A stretch of 64,000 nucleotides of DNA from Coprinellus micaceus (GCA_951394405.1 OX596336.1:2232001-2296000); one strand, 5' to 3'. Shown: positions 22,980 through 35,376, counted from the first letter of the stretch. Numbers and translations: made by a program. The notes: generated by a model from the letters alone, not told the origin.

Positions 22980-23861
22980 CTACTGTCGTTGATGCTGTGG
23001 TGCTTCGTCACATCCGTTGTCGACATGGCGTTTCAAGGAATCTGCCCTAGAAAAAAAAACGTCAGCACGGCCCAAAAATCGGAGCGGAAGAAGGGTCGTA
23101 CCTGCTGAACTCCTTCTCGCAATAGCGGCAGCGGTGAATAATGGGAGAGGCAAGGTGCTGAGTCTCGTGATGGCGCTTCCGATCATGCGACCTCGAGAAT
23201 GTCTTGCCGCACTTCTCGCAGGGGAACCTCTCGCCCGTTGGCGAAGTGGCAGACCCAGTCGATCCGACGGTCCCTGACCTCGGGCGCGATGTGGAAAGAC
23301 GCCCTGGACGATGGGCACCACCACTCATCAAATGGGGAGAGGGGTATGGCAGAGTGGTAGCGTAGCGCTCTGTCGAAGACGTCGGCGACCGTGGAATTAT
23401 CGAGCTGTAGCTGTTGTAGCTATGCGCCATGTCCGAAGGAGTAGGGATAAAGTTGGACCCAGAGGAGCTGCGATAGTCTGTGGCGTACTGAGGCAATGTT
23501 GGTGGGCTGGGGGTAGGACTGGATGAGGATGAACTGACTGGTCCCTCGCTACTGTAGTAGCGGTTATGGGATGCGCCATGGTGTCGAGAATGAGACAACG
23601 GTGACACGCTGCGGTAGTATGCTGTCGAAGCTGCTTCAGCGAAAGCATATTGCCACCAGGTAACCACTACTTACAATCGTTCACAGAACTCAGTGTGTTA
23701 GAGGTCATATAATATGCACTGCTGCTATCGTAGTGCGAAGGATAGGCTGGCGTGGAGAGAGTATAGTCGACGCCATGGTGCGAAGAGTGAGACGGGGAGT
23801 ACGGGCTAATTGAATCCTCGAACCCGTAAGAACGAGGCTGCTCCCTGTACTGGCTTTGCAT
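22980..23861 (-). CDS. C2H2-type zinc finger transcription factor
   Basis: Protein of 257 residues from exons 23861-23675, 23621-23102 and 23046-22980. The first 180 residues are rich in Ser, Tyr, Pro and His (low complexity, probably activation or disordered region). Two fingers end the protein: CEKCGKTFSRSHDRKRHHE followed by TQH, a classical C2H2, and CRYCEKEFSRADSLKRHVDNGC, where the last ligand is Cys (C2HC). Intron 2 interrupts finger 2 inside FSR/ADS. Nuclear DNA-binding regulator; target unknown. A TATATAA element lies at 23951-23957, 90 bp upstream of the start on the coding strand. No close named orthologue recognised. Confidence 0.9.
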
Positions 23862-25721
23862 GGTTGCGAAGATGGAGTAAGGAACGATGAGTAGGAGCGT
23901 GGAGGAGTCGGAGGTGGGCTTCAGGGATCTGGCAGGAAACGCGACGGCCTTATATAAATCGTCAGGTCGGGCTACCTGTCAAAGTCTGTGTGTGACTTGG
24001 CGAATCTCATTGCTGTTCCGGGAGGGTCATGTTGCGAGGTCAGATCGAGAGATCTTGGGGTCCGAACCCGTTATCCACGGTTCCCAAATGCTAGAATCCC
24101 AACGTAGACTCCGGATGCGAAGTCTGCCAATGCGATATTAAGACTTTAGAAGCTATCAAGTATGCTCACCGCGAACCGATGCAAAGTAAAGCCTACTGCT
24201 CATGGCTCGAGCTGTTCGCTGCTCTGCCATGAAATTCTGAAAATCCTGAAGAAACGTTCCGGGCTAGAGCAAGATTTGGCACAATTCGGAGATGCCGAAC
24301 AGGGTCTGATCTCGATTCGAGTCCTGCACGGTGCCTTCATGACATCCTTGCAGATTAACCCAAAATGGGTTAGTGAAGGGAACACCAAAGATGCCATAAC
24401 AATCGGGGCGATTATATCGACGTCGTGTTTTGTGGTCCTGTGCTGCGGCCACTCAAAAATTTGGCGATACAAAACATGGCATCGCACGCATAGGCCGAAG
24501 GCCTCTCCAGTGACTTAGTGACTGGAAAAAGAGGGGCTTGATTGTATACGCACCCCATTCAGGAGGTCTTCGCTCCATGGAACTTGGCAAGGGTTGGGAT
24601 GCATGGCGGTACCTAAAATTCGTACCCAATATATCGTGCGAGCCTGTTGACGGTATGTCAATTGTTGTATTGGAAAATGCCAAAACTCTGGTCTGCACGA
24701 ACCTAGCTATATCGACCAGTACGCCGAAACCCCAGAGCCAGAAGGGCGGAGGGTCCAGCCAAGAGAGGCAGGCTCTGCGAACGGGCTAGTTCGCCCATCC
24801 TGACGCCCAAGGCATTTTTTCTCGAGGCGATACACGGATTGGATCCGAGCTGGCCGACTAATTCGGGAAAGCGCAAGCGAACCAGTCTAACGACACGGTA
24901 CACAGGTGACGCAGTGACGTGACACCCTGCCCCAAATCGTCCACAGGCACTATCAAGGGATGATATGCATATGGTGCTGGAAAGAGCCAGGACTTTGTCC
25001 CCCTTGTCGCGATGCAAATATACCTTCAACAGGAAGTATGGCCGAGGGAGCACCTCCCGACTCCACCACTCCCGCTCCGTCATTTGCGATGGGGTTGGGT
25101 GCAATCTATGCAACACTCTCAGGCGGATGCATTTGCAGATCATGAATGAGATTGATCATGGCGTCGGGCATTGGGATACAGGGGACCACAGTTGGGGTAT
25201 TCTTTCATTATCTGGAAGCGTAGTGGGTGTGATTGACTCGGTTTGGCATCGCCAGCGAGTATCCACCCAGCGATGGCGGAGGGCGACGAAAACTGGGTGT
25301 TTTGCGCGCTCGCCCAGTACGGCCTCGAGAGTGCGTTGGAATCGCGATCCCCAAGAAGAGCGAGTCAGATTCAATGGACACTTTTCGAGAAGACGTACAC
25401 TAAGTGGGATGGAAGTCGACAATTCAGAAGGACGGGTTCTTCTACATCCTCTGATGCAAATTCACGGTTATCCGCCAGGCCCTACGACTATTTCTGGCCC
25501 GAGAGCAATGAGGCAGGTTCAGTAATTCCCCAAAGAGTCGGGGATCCACATTCCTCGTGGAGAGATTCAGAAACTTGGGAGAGCAAGAGCTTCAAACGTC
25601 TGCCTCCCACTGTGGGACCATATAGGCGCGGGAACCAAACAAGAGCCAAGACAACTGCACCGCCACTCACGGCAACGGCGCAGAGCTTTGGTTTGGTCGT
25701 TCATCCTTTGCAAGTGACGCG
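23862..25721. other. Divergent intergenic region, 1.9 kb
   Basis: Carries the C2H2 gene promoter at the left and the V-ATPase subunit promoter at the right. A plus-strand frame of 162 codons (25243-25731) overlaps the start of the V-ATPase gene in another phase and has no recognisable domain. Nothing else seen. Confidence 0.5.
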
Positions 25722-26701
25722 ATGGGATTGAAGTCGTATTACAGCTATGGGCTGTCCTCCTTTCTGGTCATTGTTATAGCCCTCTACTTACTCTTCACTG
25801 GTGCGTTCAATACGAATTCTCTGGCAAGCGCCCTTGCGAATGACACCGGCTACGACCAGGTTCCGGAGAGGCATTCAATGTTGGTCGTTTCTTGGAAGAA
25901 TCAAGTCCGTACGCCTGGGGAGCAACGGGAATCGGTCTTTGCATTGGCCTGAGCGTTGGCGGTGCGGGATGGTGAGCCCAACATCTAACTCCACGAACCT
26001 GGCTTACCCTGCGCTCCAGGGGTATCTTTGTAACCGGTGCTTCCATCCTCGGCGGGGGTGTTCGCGCACCGCGAATTACAACCAAGAACCTGATCAGGCA
26101 AGCCAGAACATTGGGTCAAAGGCAATCTATCTGACGGGATTCTGCAGCATCATCTTCTGTGAAGTCGTCGCCATCTACGGAGTGGTGCGTCACTTCCTAT
26201 TCATGCTAGAACCGCGGTTCACTGAACCTGGGACTCTAGATCATCGGCATTGTGTACTCTGCAAAGCTCACGGCCGTGACTGAAGACGTTCTCTACACGC
26301 CAGAAAACTACTACACAGGTCATTCAGCGAATCCCATATATAAACTCATTCACTAAACTCCCCCTAGGCTTTGCCCTATTCTGGGGAGGTCTGACTGTCG
26401 GTGCATGCAACCTCCTCTGTGGTATCTCTGTGGGCATCACAGGCTCAACCGCTGCTATTGCCGATGCTTCCGACCCTGACCTATTCGTCAAAATCCTTGT
26501 TGTCGAAGTCTTTGGCAGTATCCTCGGGTTGTTCGGGCTTATTGGTACGCCCCCCAGTCCCATGGTTATACGAACAGACCACTTATGCTCCCTCCAATCG
26601 CAGTCGGACTACTCATGGTTGGAAATGCAGGTGACTTCACAGCCGCGGCCAGCATCGCTTCCACGACGGGAAAGGCAGTTGTGTCGCCCTACGTCATGTA
26701 A
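25722..26701 (+). CDS. VMA16: V-type proton ATPase proteolipid subunit c''
   Basis: Membrane-rotor proteolipid of the vacuolar H+-ATPase Vo sector. It is 219 residues from seven exons: 25722-25800, 25860-25971, 26020-26097, 26148-26184, 26240-26318, 26368-26544, 26604-26701. Five hydrophobic helices can be read: the N-terminal [13 protein letters not shown], then [18 protein letters not shown], then [13 protein letters not shown] with the proton-carrying Glu at residue 95, then [20 protein letters not shown], then [20 protein letters not shown]. Subunit c'' is told from c by the extra N-terminal helix and [15 protein letters not shown] before helix 2. Intron 3 has a GC donor (AG/GCAAGC). Intron 5 has an unusual GTCATT donor. 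The C-terminus runs about 18 residues past the usual [11 protein letters not shown] ending. Confidence 0.93.
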
Positions 26702-26959
26702 GTTATAGACACGGACTCCTATACTATCTTCTGGAGAAGTTGCTCCGCATCCCCTACATCGCCATGCAACCAGCCGTTCAGATCCTGGCGCCATGAGTTG
26801 GAGAACCTGAGAACCCTTGTTGCCACAGCAGCATCAGCGATTTCATTGGTACCCAGAGCCAGCTCAGAAGCTGCGTGGAGGAACGCGGTGTGTGCATGGA
26901 TCCTGGAGTGTGTATCCCCATGGGCGGACGGACAGGTGGTATTAACTAGGTATTATTGT

Positions 26960-28486
26960 CTAAGACCTAACTCCCTTCAAACGACTAAACCACCGAAGCA
27001 CTGGGAGTCTCCTACGCGCCCTGAAAAGCATGAGGGCTATCGAAAGGCAAGCTACTAGAACTATCTGCGTATGCCAGCGCATCCACCATAGCCGCATGAG
27101 CGTCCGCAGTAAATCCCGCTTCCGACGGCGACCATGGTGAAGTGCAGGAACATGTCGCCCAGAAGACGATACGTTCGCCGGGTACCCGAAGAATGGGTTC
27201 GACAGGGACGTGGACGGTATCCGCGTCCACGATGATATCGAAGAGGCTGCGAGCTCGGGGAGGGAAGGTTCTGGAGGCAATGGGTGTTCCAGTTCGGGCG
27301 ATATGGGAGGGAGGATATCGAATTCTTTGCGCTGGGATATACTAGAAAGGCTGGGTAGGTCCCCACCATATTCTATTTGGAGCGGGGTGTCGCATTAGAA
27401 CTCTGCGCTTGATTAACGAAATGGCAAGAACGTTACCTTGCGGCAACGACGCGGGGGTAAAGTACTCAAGAACTTCTTCGACAGACGGAAAGAAGACCCT
27501 GCTCAGGGCAGCGGTCGGGAGGATGCGCCTAGTTCAGTTAAGAAAACGACGGGAACCTGATTCTAGGGCCTCTCACTTGACTACGTTCCACATGCCGCTA
27601 TGGGCCCATGAGTAATTTAGCATGAACACTGTAGCCCAGTCAGGACATCCCTTGTCAGAGACAGCACTAGTCTTACCTCCTGCAAGCATTCCTGGATATC
27701 TAGGAATGACTTCGCGAACCGCCCATGTCATTATGTCCAGCCCCTTCAGAACGGTCAACATAGTGCATTCAGATGATAGTACAGGTAAAGTACTCACTGC
27801 ACGTTGGAAAGTAAGGTTCTTTAGATCCAGAATCACCATGCACTGTAAGGGTATGTCCTGTCCTGGGTTGATGGCCTTGCCCATCTGGTGCAAGTCCCAC
27901 CGAACCGCCTCAAAAAATTGGAGCACGCCTTGCTTCGCAGTGTCGATGTTAACTTCCAGTGGAGTAGTTTGAATGATTACGATGGGCCGGCCAAAGGGGT
28001 CGAGGGCGATGTCGGGTGGGATGCAGTGGACATTTGACTTAGAAATTGGATCGGAAGGTGGCCATAGATTATCGAGTCTCCAGACGAGGTTCTTTCGTAT
28101 TGCTTCGAGGGTGAAAGACTTGGTATATTGGTTTCTCTATGGAGTATCATCAAGCGACGAGAGATGTCTGTGTGAGTAAAGTATTACGGAGAGAACATCG
28201 ACCAAGGCTCACCCTTGCGATTCGGAAAATGGTGGCTTCGATTTGGATTCCGTTGGATGAGCTGGGACGGTTCACCTCCGAATCGGCATTGAAGACACAT
28301 ACCCGTATCAGAAAGCCATTCTTCTGCCCATTCCGTGGCATCCGGGGTCAGATTCAGCTCGTCGGTGACGGAAGGAAGGATGTCGCGAATCAGGGTCTTT
28401 TGAAGTTTCTGGACGTCCTCTAGGTTCGTGTGGTATGCTTCTAGCAATTTATCACAGTTAGCGCGCAGCTGGTCGTATATCTCCAT
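26960..28486 (-). CDS. CRAL-TRIO (Sec14-like) protein with C-terminal membrane anchor
   Basis: Lipid-binding protein of the Sec14 fold, 389 residues from seven exons: 28486-28303, 28235-28213, 28136-27798, 27743-27677, 27628-27577, 27528-27437, 27372-26960. An N-terminal helical region (LLEAYHTNLEDVQKLQKTL) leads to ATIFRIARRNQYTKSFTLEA, then the CRAL-TRIO core: DPFGRPIVIIQT, CMVILDLKN, REVIPRYPGML, VFMLNYSWAHSGMW, ALSRVFFPS, and LEYFTPASLPQEYGGDL, the canonical end of the domain. Near the C-terminus a hydrophobic helix (IVLVACLSIALMLF) is followed by RARRR, suggesting a tail anchor, so it probably acts at an organelle membrane. Exon 2 is only 23 nt. Ligand unknown. Convergent with VMA16 (258 bp between stops). 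Confidence 0.9.
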
Positions 28487-31124
28487 TCCAGGTCCCCGGT
28501 GGTGGTGCTTTGTGGATATGAAGAGAGAAGCCAGCTCTCTGTGCAGATATGGAGAGACCAGAGCCAAGTATGTTGTCCAACTCCGTGATGCTCGTTGCGC
28601 TTATTCCCACGATAGCCAAGGCTGAGCGAATCGGAAACCGCCTCTCTGAAGGATAGAGCCGTATAACTGACCCAAGAGCTGGCAATAAGATGTCACGCGT
28701 AGCAATCTCTTAGTGACACAAGCTTTTTGGATTAATGCGACCCGCTATGAATTAACCACACCCCTTCTCTTCAACTGCCCATCATCGACCGGGGTGCCAG
28801 CTCTCGACGCACTTCCTCCATGCTCCCCTGTTCCGAATAATCCGTACACAGAACCCTAGAGCTCTCCTGTGGAGAAAGAGCCGTATACCCATTTCGTTAG
28901 TGCCTTTGCCAATAACCGAGGGCCTGGAAGAGCAAAGGCGACCCGGCTGATCGTACTATCCTACCAGGGGGACGGACAACTCTTAAGTCTTACCTAAATG
29001 AAAGAAAGCGAGCCAGTCAGTAGAAGGGATAGTTGATGTAAGATCTGTCACGGTTCACGGGGGATTCGTAGGAACCGAGAGTAGAACGTCCCGAAGTATT
29101 CTCTATTGGTGCGTCAGCGTCAACACCATCCAACAAACTGCGAGAAGGGCCTGCCTGCCAACCGGCGTTCCGGGATAGGGAGAGGGCAGCAAAGTCAGGT
29201 CGACCTACAATAAGGTAACTACAACCCACTGGGCCGTAAGCATGATCCGCGGGACAGCGTAAGAGGGAATGGGTGTCGATGGCCAGATAGCATATTATGA
29301 TCCACCGTCGTCGCACCGCAAATTCCCCATTCTACATGCAGCCTAGATTTGATAGAAGGCAAAAGGGAGGAAACCCCCACAACTAAGGCTTTACACGGGG
29401 ACTCCTGCGGGGTGACACGCGGCGTCTCCCCCTGCCCGAAAATTAGAGGATATACACGCCAGACCCGACCCTGATTTTCTTTTTTGAAACGTGCGCGTGC
29501 CGTGGGTTGAGTGAACGCAGCGCCATATAAAGGCCATATAATACCAGGGACACGGCTGAGCTGCGCTGCATCGTCCTTGATCCAAGCGACCCATGTAGGG
29601 CTTCGAAGCGATGGCATCTCGCGTCCCCACCCTGTCGTATCGACCATTAAGACGTAGTCGTGCCATTGGGGATTTCGATTCAGCAAACACGACCAAGGTT
29701 TCTCGCGAAGATTTCTGGTACATCTGGTGCCCTGGTGAGAGTACAGTGTTCTTCCGAGCAGCAATCGCTATTTTGACACAGACACCCAAACAAAGCCCAC
29801 AGCTGGAGGACCGAAGGTGGTCGAGTCTTCGTTGCAATCATGGGAGGAGCCGAATCGAGGCGCCAGAAGTCTTGTCATTGTCGTACGAAAGCAGTAATTT
29901 TTTATCGTAGCCTTCGAGCAGCCTGGAGGATCCACCAATGTGACAGTATTCCAAGCACCGAAGAATGCAGTGTATCCTCCCGAGAGACGACTGCGCAATC
30001 GGAATTCGGGATGGGAGTCGCTATCAACGGGTGTTTGAGGACCATTCCTCCCGGCGTCCTAGATACCCATGCTCCAGATAACGGCACCCCCCCACAGTGG
30101 CTGGAACGGAGTTTCCTAGTGTTTCCCTCGAGGGCCACAGGAGCGGCGTTGCGAGATGTCAACATTGAATTTGACGTCAAGAATGCCTTTTTCGCCGACT
30201 TCAGTGGATTGTGATAAGACCTTGGAACCGGACCTGCACTCGGCTGTCCTCGCACTGTACTCGGTCCCTTGAAACGCGATAAGCCCCGGACGTATTCAGT
30301 CGACCGCAGTTTGTCGATACAGTCGAGTAACGATGACTTGATTAAATGAGTCCCTGCAGATAAGCAAATCCATACAGTAATCCGCGGCTGTTATCTTGCA
30401 ATTGAGTTCCAGGGACATAACAGCATATGCACCCAAGATGCACCCGAGCTCGAGGATAAATTGACAGCGGTAGTTCCGTCATCGCTGTCAGTTGGCGAAG
30501 AGATCTTCCCCAGATTCCAGGACCAAAAAGGCTTATCTCTGGTGATAGCAGCGCGGGGGGTGAGCACCACGGAAACAAAGTGGAAACAGAAGGGAGTCGG
30601 CGGGAGATTTGCGCCTATTTTCGTGTCGGCCATAGCGGGCGCGTGAAGGGTCGCGTGAGGGCGAAACGAGCACAAGTCGAGTGCAAACCGCGGTTCAGTT
30701 CGCGATAAGTGAAGGATGAAAGGCTCTACATGGGACCACCAGTGAGACACGTGCGTCGCGCGCTTTGACGCCAAATGTCATTGTATACACACGACTTATC
30801 TTTTGATAGCATGTAGTACTGCCTCGCATCTCCGAATGTAACGCTTTGACAAATGCAGTCGACGGTGCAAACGTTTCATTCTACTTGTCCGTATTTGACG
30901 GCCGATTTTGGTCGCGTGTTGCCACCAGAGCTGGTCGTTCGACCTACGGTTAACTCATTCCACTGTTCCACATCGTGGCAATTCGCGAAGGTTGATGGTC
31001 AAGTTCAAGTCGATGTTGGCCGCATGTGCCGGCGGGCGCTAAATTTTGCGTGAGAACGTTTGCCGAAGACAGCCCTCCGGCATCTCCTTGTCTCCTCCGC
31101 GGTCAACCACAATTCACTCCCAAG
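28487..31124. other. Divergent intergenic region, 2.6 kb
   Basis: Between the CRAL-TRIO gene and the SET gene. Open frames of 100-180 codons lie on both strands between 29219 and 30255 and overlap one another, but none shows a domain or clean splice junctions. A decayed gene is possible. No transposon motif seen. Confidence 0.45.
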
Positions 31125-33010
31125 ATGGGTGACGACTGCCAGGCTTTCGCCAAATGGTTTCAGAACGAAGGGGGAACCATCGATTTGACCTCGATGGGGC
31201 TCACTGAGTTTCCAGCTTCAGAAGGGGGCAGAGGTGCCGTTGCGCTGAAGGACATTGAAGTGAGCTCAATACGGACATACTCGACGCAATACACGCTGAC
31301 TTGATCACAGGAAGGACATGTTATTTTCTCAATTCCTCGGGAAATTACCATGTCGACCAGAACCTCGTCCCTTCCCACCCTTTTCGGATTGGAAAACTGG
31401 CAAAAGTATGGTCTTCATGAAGGATGGGCTGGGTTGATCCTGAGCATGATGTGGGAGACTGCTCAGGGTCCAAAATCCAAGTGGGCTGGGTATCTGCGTT
31501 CGTGCCCCCCTTCGACTGTGGCTCTACCTTACGAACCATCCCTCGCAGATGTTCTACCAACCTCATTTGATACTCCCATGTTCTGGGACGAAAAGGATTT
31601 AGAGGAGCTCAAGGGGACCTCCATCCTTCGTGGGTGCCTTCCGAGGCCCATATCCGCTTCAGTCTGCTCATTCATCTCTCAGAAAAGCTAGGGAAGGAGG
31701 ACGCCAAGAGGGATTACCAGAGCAAACTCAAACCCGCCATCGATGTTAGTGCCGACGCGCTTTCGCCCAGCATGCTCTTCAACTTATCTTTAGAGCAGGC
31801 CGGATCTCTTTCCCAACGCTGACACCGAGCCCTACTATACTTTTCACTCCTACCACATTATGGGCAGCTGTATCCTTTCCCGAAGTTTCAACGTCGAGAA
31901 ATGGCAGGGTCAGGAGGAAGGAGAGGGAGAGGAGCACCAAGGCGATAAGTCGATTGGAAGCGCCATGGACGTCGATGAACAGCTCCATTCACAAAGTCAT
32001 GAAAAAAGCGAGGGCCGTGACGGGGAAGAAGACAGCGATGACGAGGAGGAACCTTCCGATTCTTCGGATACTGCAATGGTTCCCATGGCCGATATGCTGA
32101 ACGCACGATATGAGCACGCAAATGTGAGCCCTTGTATTCTAATCCTCTCCCCTATTTACCCAAACTGGACAGGCCTCTCTTTTTTACGAGAAGAATGTCC
32201 TCAACATGGTCACCACTCAACCCATCAAGGCAGGTGAACAGATTGTAGGTTGGGGTTGGATTTTTCTCATCTCCACCTTGCTTATTGGGCCAGTGGAACA
32301 CATACAGCGACCTGCCGAATTCTGAACTTCTTCGTCGCTATGGACATGTCGACTGGCTGCCTCTCGAGAACGGTGGGCAAGGGAGCCCAGGAGACGTGGT
32401 GGAGATGCCCGCAACTGTCGTCGTGGACGCGGTCAAGGAGACTCACCCGAATATGGCCGAAGACGGTTTTACTCAGAGGATTGACTGGTGGTTGGAAGAG
32501 GGGGGCGACGAGTGCGCATTTCATTCTTCTTTCTTTCCCAGATACTGACCAGTTCCCCAGCGTCTTCGATTTCGACTGGGAGGTGGAGTATCCTGAAGCA
32601 GTATTCTCACTCATCCGTCTTCTCTTACTCTCGGACACCGAGTGGGAGAAAGCACAAGAAAAAGGCAAACTTCCCAAGCCCAAGCGCGACGCAGAAGTCC
32701 TCACTGTTCTCCAAAGTGCCATTCTGAAGCGATTGAACGAATATTCTACTTCGGTCAAGGTGATTCTTCGAGATCCAGACAGTTTGAATCGCTCGCTAAT
32801 AGTCTGCAGGACGACGAATCATTTCTTCAAAAGGACGACCTGCGCCTGAACCTCCGCAACGCCGTCATCGTTCGCCTCGGAGAGAAGAAAATCCTGGACA
32901 CCATCCTCGCTAAGGTCAAAACCGACATCGCGGCAGCACACGGTAAGCAAACCAAGCGCAAACTGGAACCGCAACCAGAGTCCCAAGGTAGTAAGAAATC
33001 GAGGCGCTAG
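31125..33010 (+). CDS. SET-domain protein lysine methyltransferase (Rkm4/SETD6 type)
   Basis: Non-histone-type SET enzyme transferring methyl groups from S-adenosylmethionine to lysine. It is 511 residues from eight exons: 31125-31259, 31311-31629, 31683-31744, 31794-32123, 32173-32244, 32294-32511, 32561-32759, 32810-33010. The N-terminal SET half shows GGRGAVALKDIEEGHVIFSI and IPREITMS. The large insert contains RPDLFPNADTEPYYTFHSYH and an acidic Glu/Asp-rich stretch (about 205-245). The catalytic side follows: MVPMADMLNARYEHAN, ASLFYEKN, then the NTYSDLPNSELLRRYGHVD signature. The C-terminal helical Rubisco-LSMT-like substrate-binding region ends in a basic KKSRR tail, possibly nuclear. 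Yeast Rkm4 modifies ribosomal protein L42; that substrate is only inferred here. Confidence 0.92.
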
Positions 33011-33303
33011 TTTACGAAACATCTTTCGCGGCGTAAATGAGCCGTGTCATCGTAGAGTACCATCCGCACCCCGTTGCTGCGACAATGTCTAGTTTTGTCA
33101 TATGCCGTCGACCAGGCGTTTAACTTACTGCACGAGGCAATGTGATTTGGCGCGCAGCTAGAAAGCGGTGCAAAGTACATCATTCATGAAGCTGCGCCGC
33201 ATGACGCAGACGGAGACGGAAACCATTGCATTTAACCCAGAAACATAACAGTTCCACCACTTGATCTTCCTTCCCTCTTCCCATCTACGCCCTCGACGCA
33301 ACC

Positions 33304-34896
33304 ATGTCTGAAGCCGCGAAATCCACTTCACCTGAACCTCAAGCTGCGGGCACTGCGTCGCCCGAATTGACGACGACGGAGGCGCCCAAGTCGCTATCTC
33401 CTCCCAAGAGCCCTTTTGACGATTCGGAAGCCATTGCAGTCCAGGCTGCGGGGTCATCTCCAAGCCCTGCGAGCACATCGCCGCCACCGTCTGTGAACCT
33501 CACAACACGACCTTCGCAATCGCCCCCTTCTCAGGCTCAGGATGCCCAAGGGCCTCCAGGAGACCCTCGGGTCGCTGAACTGCGCGCCATGTTCCCCGAT
33601 CTCGATGACACTATTTTGTATGTGCCGCGATGATACTGAAGGCGTATTGGCGTTAATCCAATGGCATTGGATAGGCTCATGGTATTGGAGAGTGTGAGTG
33701 GGAACCAGGAGCGGGCGATTGAGACCCTTCTTGGGATGAGCGACCCAGATTACAAGCCCGAAACGCCAGCTGCAGCCCAAGCGCCTTCCACCCCCATGGT
33801 GCGTCGTTTCCATGACACCATATGCTCAACGACGATTCTCACTTCGCCGCGTTACAATGTAGACTCAAGAAGAATTGGACGAGCAGCTCGCGCGGCGATT
33901 GATGATCGAGGAGCAGGAGCAACAGCAGGCGCGCTGGTACGCTCAACAGCAGCGTCCCCGGCCGCAAAGGCAGAATTCGAGACTTCTAGAAGGCCAACAC
34001 CAGCCTCCCCCTCCCCCTCCAAACGGCCAGAGTAACGACACAATGGCAGAGATCCAACAATCTCTGACCAAGGCTGCTGAAGGTGCGTTCCGTTCGGAAT
34101 CCTTTCCCGCCGATCTCTGAATTGCCTCGCTAAATGCTAATTTTAATCTTCGCCGTCGCGTCGAATCAGTTGGGAAGAAGACGCTTGGTGACCTCTTTAC
34201 GAAAGTCAAGGCCAAGATCAACGAATTCGAGCAAGGGCGGCAGTCAGGTTCGCAGCCCCAACAACAGCCGCAGTGGGCTGGGGGTTATGATCCTCAGCAG
34301 AACCAATATTCAGCGGCTGGGTACGCACAGTACCAACACAATCACGAATCTCTTCCTGCTTCCGGCGCTCCTGCTTCTTATTACGATCCAAACGCAGCTT
34401 CGCCTGTCATTTCGGAGCAGGCGGTTTCGCCCCCGAGTCGGACACCTGCCCCCGCTGTGGAAGGTTACGATGTATCTCCCAACGGTAAGTGCGACGGGTT
34501 CAAGGAAGAGAAGGCGAGAAACTCAATTCTGCTCTTCTTGTTCCGCGCCCGCCTTCTTCAATGCGAGCCATTCGAATTTACTGACCATTGTAACCTTCTG
34601 CACAGCGTCTTCCCCCCCTACTCAAGGCACATTATTGCCATCTAGTGGACCAAGCGCGTCACGACCCTCGACAACCCCAGCCCCCATTGACGGTGGTAAG
34701 CATACCCCTTCAGGTCACCGACTTGCTGGATCTGATATTTACATGCTCGCGTCGTGTGCCAGGCAAACTCGGATTGCTTCCCAAGCGGCCCGTTTCGCTC
34801 GTCCGCGATCCTCAGCCTGCAGCTGCGCGACGATCCCTCGACAGCGATGACGGATTAGAATACGCAGAGAATCCCTTCGAGGATCAGAAGAAGTGA
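33304..34896 (+). CDS. CUE-domain protein (Cue5-like ubiquitin binder)
   Basis: Protein of 398 residues from six exons: 33304-33617, 33675-33798, 33863-34082, 34170-34484, 34606-34695, 34763-34896. A Ser/Pro-rich N-terminus precedes a CUE domain (about 93-133): VAELRAMFPDLDDTILLMVL, then GNQERAIETLLGMSDP. CUE domains bind ubiquitin through the MFP and di-Leu motifs, both present. Downstream are a Gln/Arg-rich helix (ARRLMIEEQEQQQARWYAQQ), Gln/Pro/Tyr-rich low complexity, and a C-terminus ending NPFEDQKK. Architecture resembles yeast Cue5, an adaptor for ubiquitin-dependent autophagy, though an Atg8-interacting motif is not proven. The preceding SET gene is on the same strand with 293 bp between stop and start. 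Confidence 0.9.
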
Positions 34897-35376
34897 AGAA
34901 GAGGAATGCACCCCGCACTGAGTTTGAGTTTCCTTTGGGCTTTATAGCCCTGGCCCACTATCAAACGCCCTGCATCTTCCATGTGTTCCGATATGTACCT
35001 TATGTGGACTTCTCGAGGCTTACGTCTGACGACACGATACCATATACCCCTAGCTAGCTTCCTCTTTCTCTCGATGTATCACTATGAAGGAAACTCAACG
35101 TATAGCGTACATACCTTAAGTCTCGTTAATTAAAGATCAAACCTTCTACCGTTCAATTTGGGTGAAGAGAGGCGCGGGTGGTATAGATGCTGGAGCTGTG
35201 GATTGGCGACAATGGCGAGTACTAGGCGCTCAGGAGAACTTCCACGTGCTTGAGATGGAGACGTCTGGGATCGAACTCCTGCATCACGGTTATTCATTGG
35301 TGAAGCATGAGTGTATCGTGAAGTTAAGCATGGGTATATTCGTTCGGGCATAAAGGTACACAGAGATTGGGCGATA
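34897..35376. other. Convergent 3' region, CUE gene / PPG1
   Basis: 480 bp between two convergent stops. A 63-codon plus frame (35162-35353) has no likeness to anything known. A tRNA-like GTTCGATCCC on the minus strand near 35270 lacks pairing arms and was dismissed. Confidence 0.5.

Noticed and set aside
25243..25731. 162-codon plus frame before VMA16
   Set aside because: Overlaps the VMA16 start in another phase, no domain, and sits where the promoter must be.
29219..30255. Overlapping frames of 100-180 codons on both strands
   Set aside because: None contains a recognisable motif or consistent intron signals; kept as possible decayed sequence only.
31860..32237. Acidic Glu/Asp-rich frame as a separate gene
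   Set aside because: It is exon 4 of the SET methyltransferase, whose frame runs through it to MVPMADMLNARY.
35255..35345. tRNA-like B-box GTTCGATCCC on the minus strand
   Set aside because: The T-arm and acceptor stems do not pair and no A-box is placed correctly.
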